Below, in pieces: positions 36,610-50,300 of a stretch of DNA of 64,000 bases (the first letter of the stretch is position 1; each line of letters starts with the position of its first letter). Source of the stretch: Tyto alba (Eukaryota; Chordata; Aves; Strigiformes; Tytonidae); the NCBI RefSeq assembly GCF_018691265.1, contig NW_024881329.1, forward strand, positions 5,208,001-5,272,000. Reading direction: 5' to 3'. Both the position numbers and the translations under genes were made by a program. The notes under the pieces are model-generated. The model did not search any database. It had not been told where the DNA came from and worked only from the letters and a program-made list of their open reading frames with translations.

Positions 36610-39600
36610 GAAAGAAAAGAAAGAATAGCCTTGTAGTCAAGGTACTAGCCTGAAACTTGGATTTTTATACACTTTGTCACACTAGTTTTGTTATAGCGCT
36701 CAGAAATCCCTTAAGAGATGGTTGACAAATGGTGATTTATCTCTTAATTACCTTTTGAAATCTGTGGGAGATTGTATGTCTAAATATCCACGAGTCTTAC
36801 CCTGTATATGTTGGCTTACTGTCTACAAAGGACAGAACAAGACTTTCCTACCTCAGGACTGTGGAGGGAACAAAAGGTGGGATAGTTATTCTTCAGAAAG
36901 ATCTCTATCCTGGATATGAGGCAGGTGCTCTGTATTTACCCTCACATCTCCTCTGAACCTTCATCTCCTTGAGTAGATAATCTCTTCTTCCTAGTATGCA
37001 CACATATATTTATGTATGCAAACATTTTCTTAAATATATACACGTGCACATGCACATATATAGGAATGTATTTGTAATATATTTTAAACATTATTTTTAT
37101 ACTTCATGTAGTAGTTTTAATCTATAAAAATATTTTAATCTTAAGTGAAATACTTTCTGTAGTTTGTGTAACCCACTGCTTTTATAGTCAGTCAATTAAT
37201 TTTTTGTTAGAGCTGGGCCATAAGCATATCTGCAGGCTGCAGAAAGATGTTGGTGTTTTGCCCAGAGTTGGTGGTTGCTGTGCTACAGTCTTTCCTCACC
37301 ATCTATGCAGCTTATGTCCTGACTATGATTAATAAAATGCTGGTCCCTTGGCTGCTTCTCATCACATGTGTTAAATCTGGATGGATCTGAACTGAAACCA
37401 TTACTATGTAGAAAACAGCTTGCTAACATACAATTTAAGGGGAGAACTAAACAGTTTCTGTGTGATTGAAAGGGCACAGATAATAGGGTAAATAATTTCT
37501 GAGTAAAATCCTCCCTAAGCATTCTTTTCCTGCCTCACAGGTGTTTGTAAAGTGCTTTGAGATCATTTATATAGAGATCACAACTCTTCTCAAATTTTCC
37601 TCCAAGCAGCGGATAAAGTTTAATATGACTTGTTACCGTGTAGAGGGTCATGTTTCTTAGGCTCACAGAATGCTTCACTCACTAGCAGTCACTCTGATTT
37701 GTCTTTAGGATTAGTGATTTTTTTTCAGTTAAAACAGAATGTAAAAATATTGCCCAATTAGAAAGCATTATTGTGTGTTTATAAGTACTTCTGAATGTAT
37801 TAATCCACTGGTAGCATGCAGATGTCTGTTGGAATTTAATTTCTCTGCAGCATGTTGGGGGTGGGGACAGAAGAGAAGTAGCCAGAAAATTACAGTTGCT
37901 GCAGTAAATACTAGGCTTCTCCCAGTGACCTGCACTAACTGCAGAGCTTATTCCATCTAATGTGAGCATAAAACATCTGTTCAGCAGTGCTGTTCTCTGG
38001 CTGGTCTGTATTTGTACCCGCAAATTATGCGTTTTTGTCTGATTGTTGCCTGTTGTGGGGAGTCACGAAGAAAAAGGGTGTCGCATTTTAAAGCTTATTG
38101 TAAAAAAGATGTTATGAAATACCTGCAAGGCAGCACTGCTCATTAAGTAGTGTCAACTTTGCTTCACCTCTGTGGTGTGGTCCCTTCCGAGCTCCAGAGC
38201 CATAGGTGTGCAGGCCAGCAGGAATCCTGCGTGTGGATGGTGTAGCCTGTAGCAAACAGCATGGATGATAAGGCGGCTGTTTCAGAAAGCTCACTTTAGA
38301 GTCCTCTAAGGGCATGTTTTATTTGGGGGTTCCTACCAAGTCTGCCTGTGTTGTCAGGTGATGACACCCTGCAATAAGGCAGAGGTGGTGAACCTTGCAC
38401 TCTCAATCTGGCGAATTGTTCCTCGGAGCACACTACTGCTGCCTGTCCTTGCTCTGGGCCATCAAAGGTGAAGCCAGGGCACCGCCTTCAGCAGCTTGCA
38501 ACTTTGCTTGGTTTCAGTCATCGTTAGCAAAGCTGGCACTTCTACTGCAGCGGCTCTTACCCGAGTGAAAGGGCAGCAGCAGCACTGGTCACGTTTGCTT
38601 TGCAGGAGCTTTTACCCCATCGGGCTGCGGAGCTGCAGCGAGTGTGTCTGCACAAGGTGATGGCTGTCGCGGGGCAGCTCCCCACAGCTGCCCAGTCTGT
38701 GTGATGCAGCAATTCCTGGTCTGGCTGCACCCAGCGCCGTACTGGCCCCCTCACAACCCGATAAGCTGGCCAGCGGGCGGCTCTGAACGGTGGGCAGACT
38801 AACAGCTACATGAATAGAGTACAGAGCTGTTTGAGGTCACCAGCGTTCTTGTATCTGGTTTGCAGGCTCTGGAGGCTATCAGATATAGGATGAAAAGGTT
38901 TCTTGTCAGGGGATGTTTTACATTCTAAACAACACCTTGTTTGTCTGAGGTTGTTATTTTGGTTGGGGTTTTTTTTTGTTTGTTTGTTTATTTTTTATAG
39001 TTTATTTTTTTGATGTAGTGTTTCTGAAGGGGATCCTGGCAGTAAGTATGAGCCACCAGCCTGAGCAGTTCTTTTGTACCAATGCTTTTGAATCTGTGCC
39101 TGTGTTAGCATATTTCCTAGGGAAGTAGCCAAGATAGGATCATTCACACCTCAGATAAAATTTATTTATTTTATTAGCAGCAGCTTCAGTATCTCCAATT
39201 TTCAGCACTTGGTGAAGATGCAGAATTTGCTTTTTTGCTAGAATGCTTTCACGTGTGTTTCCATGTGTGGATCTTGTTTCCATGGCATCAGCCTTTAAGC
39301 TCGAGAAGCATTGGTGGGAGCATTAGCCAGTGAATAGGCAGTAGGAACCAGCCCTGCTCCCATGTAGGGCTCTGACTTGTGGTAGGATAATGATATGGGA
39401 TATGGCGATGATTTATGCATTTTAACAGCCAGGGTTTAAAGCTTCACCTGTCTGTAATATTGTGGAAAAGAAGACCTGGTGCAGTCCTGCTAGTGCTCTT
39501 GCAAAGGCATTGCTTTTCCTGCTGCTTTGTCTTGATTTTTCTGAAGATGAGGCCATGATGGAGTGTGCTGTGACTTCAATTATTTTTCTTTCTTCATTTT

Positions 39601-41130
39601 CCCAAATGCTTTAATGTCTTAGCTAAATACATCTATCCTAAAGAGTCTGTTTTGTCTTCCTTGCCATTGTTGTGTTAGGATGGCATCAACTAAATGTTTT
39701 CATGTCACAGTTGTGGTGTGGGTACATTGTGAGCAGTGGTTTTTGCAGTGTTTATTTGTAACACAATTGCTCAAGCTAGTCTGTGTCCCAGTCTCAGGGA
39801 TCTTTTCCAGTAAATGCTCAAGCACAGTGAGCTGAGTACAAGGACTGTTTTGTTAACTTCCATGGTTTTAGGGTATGCAGACATTGAAGTGATTGTAGCA
39901 GTTTCTCTGGCCATAAAAGCTATAAAGCTATGCACACAGAAAAGCATGTGAAATTTTGATGGTGTGTACTTCTATCTTTTTAATATAATTAAGCATATAT
40001 TTCTGTTTTATATTATATCATAGCAAATGTACTTTTAAGATGTAGAAGAATGTGCTTATTAATTTTCCCCAGCTCAAGTAGTACATGTAATGTGCAAGTA
40101 GGTGCAAGACAGTGAACTGGATACAGGATTCTGAGGGGATTGCTTCTGTTTTAAATTAAAACTTGAGGGCACTCAGCAAAGTAACCTTGTGTAAGATGAT
40201 GTCTGTATTACATCAGGCAATTGTGCCAGTAGTGACATTGCAAAAGAATTCCATGGGAGAGAGAAGCCCTTGCAGTAGGGCAGCAGGCTGCTCTCAGTGC
40301 TTGCGGTACCATCAGTTGTGAAGAATTTATGAAAGCTTAGTGAGTGATACTATGTGATATATGCTAAAGTGACTTAAACATCTGACATGTTCACAGCCGC
40401 TGCAAAGAAGAAAGAAAAATACACTGACTATGAGTTTGCTCAGAAAATAAATTCATAATTGATTTCCATCACTGATGAGCTTGGCAGAAGATGTTTGCAT
40501 TGGTTTCTTTCTTCTTTTTTTTCTGCAGCTTTTAAAAATTAAACCAGCCTGCTGCTAATAGAACAGTTGAGTTCTATGGTATTTTTTCTTCATTCTAGAC
40601 AAATGACCATAGGGATCACATCACTTCAGGTTTATCACACTGAGCCTGTATACTTTGTGCAGTTCTTCAGGAATCATCTGGAAAAAAAGTATAGATAAGA
40701 GAAATGGAGATCTTCATCTCCTTTTTGATTCCCAGCTGTCTCTGTATGGCTCTGATCTTGCAAAGACTTAATCTGCGTTTGCTCTATGCCCATGAATAGT
40801 CTTGTTGAATCCAGTGGATGATGTCAAGGGTGTGATGTTTTTGCAGAATTCTGGCCGATCTTGCTCCTAAGGATTGAAATGTCACTGGTGACTGCATTTT
40901 GAGAAGAAAATGCTTGTTTATCAATGAAACAAGCAAGCATACCCCTCTGCCACTAAACCCCTAAGTGAGATTACAAATAAAATTTTGTTTAAAAGCACTT
41001 CAACCTTGATTTTGCATCCTACAAACTGTTGTTGTTTGTTTCAGGTTAATTTTTAATTTCCTGTCATAATTGTGGTTGTCTTCCTAGTGTTAACTGGGCT
41101 CTCCTTTATTCATTTATACTTCTTTTTCAG
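36610..41130. other. Intron leading to the SERGEF exon, no gene seen
   Basis: Sequence of mixed composition. An alternating ATAT/ACAC patch lies near 36990-37070 and a modestly CpG-enriched, GC-rich patch at about 38540-38775. The last 40 bp form the pyrimidine-rich acceptor of the exon. Confidence 0.55.
38540..38775. other. GC-rich patch with modest CpG enrichment
   Basis: Around ten to twelve CpGs are scattered through ~235 bp (for example GCTGTCGCGGGGCAG and CAGCGGGCGGC), more than in the neighbouring intron but short of an island. It may be a weak regulatory element or a decayed repeat. No motif was decisive. Confidence 0.3.
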
Positions 41131-41167
41131 ATTGCATGTGGCTCAGAGCATAATCTGGCAGTAGTTG
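41131..41167 (+). CDS. SERGEF: SERGEF (DelGEF) internal exon encoding an RCC1-repeat edge
   Basis: The 37-nt exon reads IACGSEHNLAVVG in one open frame. It enters at phase 0 and leaves after the first base of a Gly codon. It is preceded by a pyrimidine tract ending TTCTTTTTCAG and followed by the consensus donor GTAAGT. The peptide has the C-G-S-x-H-x-L-A pattern found at the end of RCC1 beta-propeller blades and closely resembles the segment of vertebrate SERGEF just before its last blade. SERGEF is a predicted seven-bladed RCC1-like protein, described as a secretion-regulating guanine-nucleotide exchange factor that binds exocyst component SEC5. Because 37 is not a multiple of three, skipping the exon would shift the frame. 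No other SERGEF exon was seen in the window. Other RCC1 proteins (HERC, RCBTB, RPGR) share the general pattern, but the SEHNLA core fits SERGEF best. Confidence 0.8.
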
Positions 41168-41173
41168 GTAAGT

Positions 41174-44100
41174 AGCTTAATTTTATATCAAATCCTCTCA
41201 CCTTTTTTTCATTTTTAAGTAGCACAAGATGAAAGAAAAAAGTGCACATCAAACATACTGAGTGATTAAGGGCATTGTGTGCAGCCAAAAGGAGAAAAGT
41301 AACATATAGATGCAGAGGAAAGAAGAGAAACCAGTAGCATAAGTGGTGATGATGAAGAAGTGACCTTGTTGACCAGGCCCTGTAAGGAGAGAGGGGTTGG
41401 TGGATGTAACAGCAGAATACATTTGCAGGTGCTACAACCTGTTTTAGACTGGAGCCATTGCAACAATTCAAGCTGTAGATTCAGAGTAGCATCTAAGCTT
41501 GGAGCTGGTCAAAAGTATCTTTTTTTAACACGGAAATTTTCAAAGAAAAAAAAATCCTGGGTCTTTTGCTGTTCAGAGCTTGGAAAATCTTCAAAATGTC
41601 TGTCATAGGTACTTAGGGTCTTTAGTGCATCTCAATGTCATGCAGCTGTTGTAATAATGGTGGAAGTAGTAGGAAGCTAATGTTGGTGGGAAAACGTAAT
41701 TTCGTGTACTGATTCCAGGAACAGTCAGATTCTTGCTTTCATGTGTTGATAACTGAAGTTTGATACGTGATTGCTCTTATTTATACTCACATGTTTAAGA
41801 ACATTTTGAAATGTAGAGTTTCAGGTGCTTTATAAACGAGGTCAGCATAATTATCCTCATTAATAGACAGAGTGAGAGAGATGAAGACAGGAATTCTCTG
41901 CTAATCAGAGCTGGAAATGAAACAGTCTTTTGAGTCTGAGTCCAGCACTCCATCCACATAGACATTTTTGGTTGCCATGACTGATGCATTGGTATGTTAA
42001 GTGAAGAATTTTCTTGCCTTTTCTTAGGTGTGGTATGACAGGTGTGGAGAAAGCAGCTATTTGGTATCCAACCTGCATTCCATGTCCTAATTTTTAAGGT
42101 ATTTACTTAAGCTTGGGGTCTTAGCAGTTTCATTAAGTGGCCACAGAGGTGATGTTCTGTCTGTGTAGTATATTTCCATATATTCTGTGGTATATTTTCT
42201 AATTATCCTTCTACAGTTAAACCTTATAGCAAACTTGTTAAGTTCTACTTAATTTATGGCCTGCTTTAAGAAAAGATGTTACCTTCCCCCTACTTGTTCA
42301 GTGTCACATGCCTGTATTAATTGTCAGGCTGGTGCTCCTGAATGTCAACTGAAGAGCAATCTGAAGAATCACATTTTGTTTCTTGCTGAATTGGTGAAGT
42401 AAAAGTGTACGGCTTGCAGATTCCTCCAGTGTCCATGAAAGCAAAGCATTGAGTTTGAACAACCTTCTGTCTCCTTATGTCCTTTTAAGCTTTCTGTGTT
42501 TTAGGCAGAAATCTCTGGGAAAAAGGGGTAGGGGAAACATTCTAGAAGAAAGTTATAATAGACTAAGAACTTTACATATGTAGAGAACATCATATGCTTG
42601 TCTCAGCTGTGTGCTACGCTCATTGAATTCAATGGGAAAATTATCGATGCTAGAAGCTAGTCGATTTTAAGGACAACAGAGATGTGAAGTTACTATATAT
42701 TTTTTTTTTAAAACTAAAGAACTGTGATACATTTTATTCCTGAAATTAAATTTTATATGTGCTTTTAAAAGGTTGACTTTTTAGAACATTCTGTGGTAAG
42801 ATTTCTGTGATCACTTGTCACTCTTAGTTCAAAGCTGTCAGCTGTTATATTCCTTAAAGATATCACACAGATTTCTGTAAATATGTCTTCTTGATTGTAC
42901 AATTTTCAAATAACTTATCATTCAAGCAGAGTTTATTCAGGACAACTATATAATCAGTTTCTTAATTAGTAAATTCTGGAATGATTGGCTTTCAGACTGA
43001 AATAACTCAAGTTCAATATGAAAGGTAAACTGAAAAAGCAAGACTTTAACAGTATAATATTCAGGTCACTATTTCTGGTTGAATTCACAAATGTGTGCTT
43101 TTTTTGTTGCATCATCTTGTAAATAGGCACATTTTTAAGACAGAGAGGCTAGATTTATGATTCATTTCACAAATGCTGAAGTTGTGTTCCAATCATCTTG
43201 CTGATGATAGAAACTGATTTGTAGGACTAGCGAGCAGTTAGTTTTTTCATGTTACTTTACATAGTCTGCATCCATTTGTATGGTTCAGTTATTTGTATTC
43301 TCTTTTCTTGCTTTCTTTTGCTGAAGCCAGTGCAAAATTTGGCTGTTGTCTTCACTGTGATGGCACTGACTCCTTTTTCATGGGTAAATTGGAAGAAATT
43401 TGGTTTTCAATTGATCATGCGGTAAATGTTTGGTATACAGGAAAAGGAGGTGTGGGATGTCTACAAATATACCTCCATTTCTAAACTTAGCAAGTTAAAA
43501 GTAATAATTAGCACATGAAAAAATATAAATATATTCATTCCTAGCTCTTGGTGAAAAACACATTTTAGTTTTGGTTGGGAATTGTCCTGTGGTACTAATT
43601 CTAAAATTTACAAGTACTGTAGTATTTACCATGTTTGTATGACCTTTTGCTTGAAAATGAAAATCCTCGCCTAATAAGAAAAAACCTTGTACTTTTTACC
43701 TCAATCAAGGATTAATTATTATGGGAGCCAGACTATTTTTTGATTGGAAAAAGAGAATAGTTATTTAATAAATGTTTTATAACATCCTGTATCTGAAAAA
43801 GTCTTCCCACTGAAAATGGTGTATGTACTTGCTGAGCACCACAAAGGCTGGCTTTTCAACCTGAGCGTGATAGCTGCACTGTATAGCACTGAACTTCATC
43901 ATATTGAGACAGAATCATTGAATGATTGAAATACGTAATGAATTAAATCACTGTGACAAAGTTGAGCTTTTCCAGGTTTGGGAGTCAATAGTGTTTTAAA
44001 CACTGGAAAAGTAAGGAGGTTTGATTCTTACCCTACAAAGCATGTGATTTAAAAATGATATTTATGGAGAAGGCTCTTGTCAGGCTCCTACCTGCTCCCC

Positions 44101-44309
44101 AGTAAGACTTCGATCCTCCTTTTTTTAAAAATAGAATAGTTATCCTTTAAGAGAACACTTAGCATGCCGCATTCAGCTCGTGCAGTGCTACAACTTAAAT
44201 AATGAAGCAATATTAACTATGCAAAAGTAGAGTTGCTGTGAAACATATGCATGCCTTAACAGTGCTGCAACCACGGGGCACAGGACAGAATGCCTTGAAG
44301 AGCCTCCAA
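41174..44309. other. Intron, no gene seen
   Basis: AT-rich sequence downstream of the exon donor. It shows no repeat family, no exon with splice support and no RNA gene. Confidence 0.55.
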
Positions 44310-44358
44310 ATGCGAATGTAAACATTTAGATGTTTACATTTGCTAATGTAAACATTTT
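44310..44358. promoter_or_regulatory. Triple forkhead-motif cluster with inverted and direct repeats
   Basis: TGTAAACA occurs at 44317-44324 and 44347-44354, and its complement TGTTTACA at 44331-44338. The first two are the arms of a perfect 11-bp inverted repeat (AATGTAAACAT and ATGTTTACATT) with a 4-nt spacer. The outer two form a near-perfect 30-bp-spaced direct repeat. Each site matches the FOX core (G/A)TAAACA. The cluster could bind forkhead factors or fold into a short hairpin; function is unknown. Confidence 0.45.
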
Positions 44359-47300
44359 CTGGTATGGTGTTTTGAAGGGAAAAAGTGTTTGGATGTGCAG
44401 CTACCTCAAATAGTGTAAATGGCTTTTCCTTGCACTTCCACAGTCAGTGTGGCAAATTTTGACTTCTGCACAGAGCTATGTTATTTTCTTGCATGGAGGA
44501 TTTAAAGCCTCCTTCAGTGAGATGGTCCACAAATCCCGATTTTGATGCCGCTGCGTAGTGACCCGCACTGCAGGGGCCCTGTCAGTGCAGGTGATGCTGG
44601 AGCAGCTGTGTTCACAAGAAGAAACTGGGCCTTGTGACTACTGTTGTGCAGTTACTCCCTTGATACTTGTCTCCATCTCCTTTGGACTTTTTTCTTTCCA
44701 GATTAGCTACGTAGCACTGCTTTTTCCCCGTGAGTAATGGTGGTGGAGAGTGGGCAGTGTAATTAATGTTACAACACAAAAAACCCAAATCCAAAATGCC
44801 CAAGCTGGTCACCCAGTCGTGAGCGTGTTTTGCACTCGGAAGCACAAGTGACAAATGAGGAGACAAGTGCCGGTCTGATCACACTGAGCCCCGTTTCAGT
44901 GTGTTCAACGCAACACGGTTTTCATACCACATTTTTAAAATAACTTCTCAACTCTCTGCTCAGTAATAGGCCCTTCCAGAAAAGGGTCAGTTTTGCTTCC
45001 CGTTGCCTTTTTTTGTTTGCTGTATTTTAAAACGTGTGATCTGTTTCAAGATCTTGTCTTCTCTGTGGCTCATGTGCAACCACTGCTGTAAATATCGTGA
45101 CATGGGCATTGGCATCCCTCTGAAGCTGCAGTTCATCTAGTTGGAGAGTAAACAGTAATAATTTAATGGAAGAATAGTTTTTGTGGAAGAAGCTAGGATA
45201 AAACATCCCTCCTCTCAAATGGCAGGTCATGCTTCAAATGCTCTGAACTAAAGTGTGCAGTAGTGTGAGAGGGGCAGTAACAGAATTGTTTTTCCATGAT
45301 TTGTTAAAATTTGCACTTTATGTTCTTATGCTGGAAGGACATAGCAGTTACGAGCTGGAAAACAAATGTGATCAAAGTGATCCCAAACTGAGGGAGCTGG
45401 TGATACACGTGTAGTGTATCACTACTGAAATGGTAATACTAATGGCATCACAAACACTTTGCTTCCACATTTTGTAATCAGGAAGCTGGAGGGTCTTATG
45501 TGGGAGCCACTGCCTCTTCATTAATGAGGCCATGTACTTTTAGTGGAATTCCATGATTCCAACTAAATTATTAAAGCATCAATTGAGGAAGTAATGTAAC
45601 AGATTATGCAAGGCAAACTTCTGTGGTAGAGTGGGCACAATGGGGAGAAGAGACTGCGCAGGCTGATGGACAGGTCTCTGTGTTATGCTGACGGAATTAT
45701 TTAGATGTTTGCAGCAGCTCTGCTAAGCAGGAGATGGAGTCATGTGTCTGACATTTGGTCCCAGGGGTCTTGGCAGTCTGTCATAAAGAAAAAAATAATA
45801 AATTTTTCTCTTACTTTTCATATTGCTGTTGTATTTGGAGGAATCTTCAGCATACACGGTGGAGGGCACTGGTGTTCAGCAAGGAGCCTCAGCCTGCCAG
45901 TCTACTGCTTTGTTTATTATGCATGAAAAATCCCAGTGCAGCCAGGGTCTCCATTGTAAAGGCTTCCTGGCAGACCAGCATGGAGTCGTGTTGCAGTGTG
46001 CTGTCTCTTTGCATTGCAGCACTAATCGCATTCTCGGCTCATTAAAGGGCACCTGGCAGGACTTCGAGTAACCATCACTGTTGTCATTTTCGCGGGGGTT
46101 ATATGTCAGCCTTCTAAATTTGTTCTCTGGAAGAGCTATTTTGTATGTCATTTAGCTCTTAATGTGGCTTTGACTTTTAAAATAGCTCTTTGAAATATAA
46201 ACTGCTTTGGTTATATTCATTGTAAAAAAGCAGCCTTGCTGATAGCATTAACTGAGCACCTGTCTGAGTGCTTTCTACGTAGCTAGATACAGATCTGACA
46301 TCATGGTTTTCCTGCATGTTTAGATACAGTGAGACCTACCAGTGCTGTCCAGATGTCTTTTCACTTTGTGTTTCTTTTCCATGGACTGTTTCATGTTCCA
46401 GGCAAACTAATTGTTCCTCTGGTGCTTGGATGGAAGCTGAAAATGAATTTCAAGTGTCTGATTTTTTTTGTTATTTTCAGCAAGTTACTTTCACGACATC
46501 TGATCCTCTGATCTCTTTGCGCTTCTTTTCCAAGGGCTAATGGAAAACCAAGCTGCCAAATATTTTATGAATTTGTGGGTGTAAGGTGATGAGGAGAGAA
46601 ATGAGGAAATGCTAATTTGAGTATTTGGAAAAGCCTTCTGATTGTGCTAAAAAAAGTTTTGTATCAACCAAATTTTCTAAAGTCAGAGGCTGCTGGGTAT
46701 AGGAAAGGGAGGATATTTTGCTGTGAAAAGCTAATTAGATGCACAAAAGGGGATCACATTGTCCCCCTAGAAGCAAACTCCAGAGTTTAGGGTACGATCT
46801 CCTGTACTGCATCTTCCATGACTAAAGTGAAGTCTAGATTTTACAGCCACCTTGTCTTGATGCATGTTTTGGGCAATTGGACTCTGCAGAATGCTTCGTG
46901 CATCTTCCCCTTCCCTATGTGGCTTGTCAATTTAAATTGTGAAACCTCTGGAATAAAAATTGCCTCTTAGTGTATTTTAGCACTGCCTAGCAAAATGAGA
47001 CCTGATTTTTTTTTTTTTTTTTTTAATACTGCATTATAGCTAATAATAGTTGCAATCACTTTCCTTCCCCTCAGATGCAATTTTAAAATATAATTAATCT
47101 TGGTGTATGTGTGTCTGTCTTAATTTATATCATTTAGTATATAAACAGGTAATAATGCAGTGCTTGTCATATTGTTTACAGTGTGGTTTCCTGCTGTTGC
47201 CAGATACAGAGCTGCTTAGGCTGTGGAGTTAAAAGCTGATATTTTTCTGTATAAAAAGCTCACAGTTCTTGTAAAATTTTTAATTGAACTTTACCTATTG

Positions 47301-50300
47301 CCATGGTGTCAGCTTATAGTTTGTCTGGAGTTGAGCTCTTGTGTACTAAATGTCATTACGTTTCCTGTGAGACACCATATCACATCTACAGGGATAATTC
47401 TGCTGCGTCAAGAACCCTACAAAGATGGGTAAGAGGCAAGCATGCAATATTAACCTCTGGTGACAGCTAAAACCATCAAGCTGGAACTGTCTGGCAGTTA
47501 GAGGAGATAATTGTCATAGGAAACTAGCAAACAACCAGCAAATGCTACCAAGAAAGAATTTCACTTGAAGCAGAATGAGAACAGAGGATCTGCTTTCAGG
47601 TATTGGTGAAAAGGAAAAGTTGTTCCACCTGATTTTAGAAAATTATGGAGGATGGGGAGCAGGAGCTGCAGTGCAGATTGCATGCAATCCTTTGTCAGAG
47701 GGTCTACTGGACGGATACTAGGCATTTAGAAAACAAATTAGATTTTATCATATTTGTTTACTCACAGTCTTTAAGTGGAGCAATTACTTTAAAGTAGAAG
47801 AAAAATATATCCAGTATATATAAGGCATATTTATCTTAATTTTCAAGGAAGCAAACAAGAGTAACAAGAATAGTCACCCTTGCTCACTAAAGGGAGATTA
47901 AGTGTTTGTTGGCTATAAAATGAAATAAAAGGAAGGACAAATGTCTGGCTTCAGGGAGTCATCTAGAGCATGTAAGAGAGATGTTCAGTGAAGTAAAAGC
48001 ACAAGGCCAGCACAGCAGCTGAAGGCACCTGGAAGTGCAACAAATTTAAGTCTTACTGTCCTACTGAGCAACACCTAAGCAAGCTGTGCTGATAATTCTG
48101 GGTTCTGTACATGTTACAACCTCAACATCTAAACTTGTAAGTATATCATTGAATAGAAATTTTGCAACTTAAGGTTTGACAGGAGGGAAAGGTGGTTTTT
48201 ATTTAGGAAGCTGGCACGAAGAATGCCCTTATCGTGCTTTGGGACTTGTGGCTCTCCAGGAGTGAATATCTTGCTGTACAGCCTCAGGTTGACACCCACG
48301 TGTTTGTGCGTACTCATTATCCAGCTCCTTTGGGGAGCAATGAGAAATTTTTCTGTCAGTGCACAAATAAATGTGTGACCTAGCTTAGTTACACACTGTA
48401 AGTGAATAATCTCTGAAGCTTCTTTCTTCTGATATTTTTTTTGTGTATGTGCCTTACACCGTCTTAAATACTCTGGGTAGCTTTCTGCTTAATAAAAAAC
48501 ATCTGAAGTAGGGATGTTTTGAACTTTTGAGATTGGCTTGACCGTGAGTTGGGTTTTTTCACAAATTCACGTTTCAAAGTCATCTTCGCTGCCTGGTTTT
48601 TGGATTTTACAATGCATTTTTGTCACATTCTTCAACTGCTCTTTTAGTTATGAAGGTCATAAAAATCTTTTAAAAACCAAAGCTGATGCCAGCAATGCTG
48701 ACAGTGACACAAGTCTGAGAGATGATGCTGTGAGGGTACATAGGAAATATGCAAGGTTGGTGATGAAACAGGAACACTGCCAGGACAATACACATACGTC
48801 CTTTGCATGGCTGTAATTGCACAGGGCTAAATGCATGCATCAAGGCAGTCGTCTTGAAGCTTTTGTAAACCAAGGTGGACGGGGAATTGTTCCTCCAGCT
48901 TTCTATAAGGGAAGATCCTTTTTTCCTGCTTTAGGAATTAGGACTTCAAACTTGAATGTAGTGGAAATTGTAGTGGAAAAAATTTTGAGGTATTATCTGG
49001 CAAGCAAGGTTGCTTTATTTACTAATAAGAAGGAAGAAACCATTCAGACTTGCAAGCCTGGAGCAAGCTTTCAGTGTAAAAATAAAGATTTTATTAAAAA
49101 ATACTGGCTTTAAAGAGGTGAGTATCTAAAAACAAATGCAGTTTAAAAAGTCAAACCAGAGATGCAAAGGTGGCATATTTGTAAGGACTACTCTTGTCCT
49201 TGCTTTTTGAACTTGATGCACTCAAACACTTCTTTATGGAAGGGAGGTAACAAAGTAATTAAAATAAAAAATACTTTTGGGACTCGTTTCACTATTGTGC
49301 TTTTTGCAGAGTCTCTGAGGAGCAACCAGGCTAAACAATGACTTACTATTTCTGAGAGATAGCTTTGCCTTATATTATTTGTAGATTGTTGGGCTTATTT
49401 GAACTGTGAGAAAGTGAGTAGGACTGAAAGCTATACTGAACAGGGCTTTAAGAGACATTTAACACAGCACATTTGACATTTCTTGTGGAGCAGCAAGAAG
49501 GGTTGATATGATCGTGCTGATCAAGGAAACCAAACAGGACTCAGGTCAAGCATGTTGTAGTTGTTTATGGCATGGTTTCAAACATAACTGTAGTTAGCGG
49601 GAAGCTGAATGAAGTGAGAGACTGCTGCTACGTATGTAGGTCTTGGTGCCCATCAGTGTTTGAGGAGCTAAATGCCTGTGTTACCTATATATTTGATTGT
49701 GGTAGCTCTAAACTTGCTAAAGATGGTAGCACACTTGTCTTCTTAAAACCAAAGGAACCCAACCAACAACAGCAACAAACACACACCCCCACAGCCCCCC
49801 AAACTAGTGGTTTTAAAAACAGCATGCTGAGTCCTTCTTGATAGATGTTTCAGATGAGATAGTGACGTTTTCCCTAGCTTAAGAAGTGTTCTGGCCTACA
49901 TACTCCTTCCCTCTACAAATCCAATGGAATAATTACCTTGAGAAGGTAATATATGATGTATTGATTCTGGCTTAAACATTGCTGGTATATATTATAGCAC
50001 TGATTTGCTAAATTAAATGTTTTCTAGGAAGGCCCTCACATGATGCCAGGAATTCATGTTATAGGTTTAGCTCTTTTCTCTCTCCCTTTTGTGCAGATTT
50101 AGCATCTTATTGTATCCCTTCTTTGTAGCCTTGTATTGGAACAAATTACTAGAGTACTATAAAGTGTTTATGATGGGGAGCAGTAACCCAAGGCAATAGG
50201 TGGAAGAGGTGAAACTGCCAAATCAGCTGATAAAGAGGAGACGAAATTCAGTGTTTAACTCTGCTCTTACATGTGGTAATATTCACTTGCTATTTGATTA

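Larger units (their letters stand above)
1..41130 (+). other. SERGEF: SERGEF intron, 3' portion (upstream of the exon)
   Basis: This sequence ends in the acceptor CTTCTTTTTCAG directly before the exon. It holds all three CR1 copies, the LTR segments, the CpG-rich patch and the signal-peptide frame listed separately. I looked for other RCC1-type blade motifs (Trp-Gly and Gln-Leu-Gly patterns next to splice sites) and for the preceding SERGEF exon and found none, so the intron is inferred to start before the window. Confidence 0.7.

Noticed and set aside
48538..49113. Two adjacent plus-strand frames
   Set aside because: They are separated by a stop, have no recognisable domain and lack flanking splice sites of quality.
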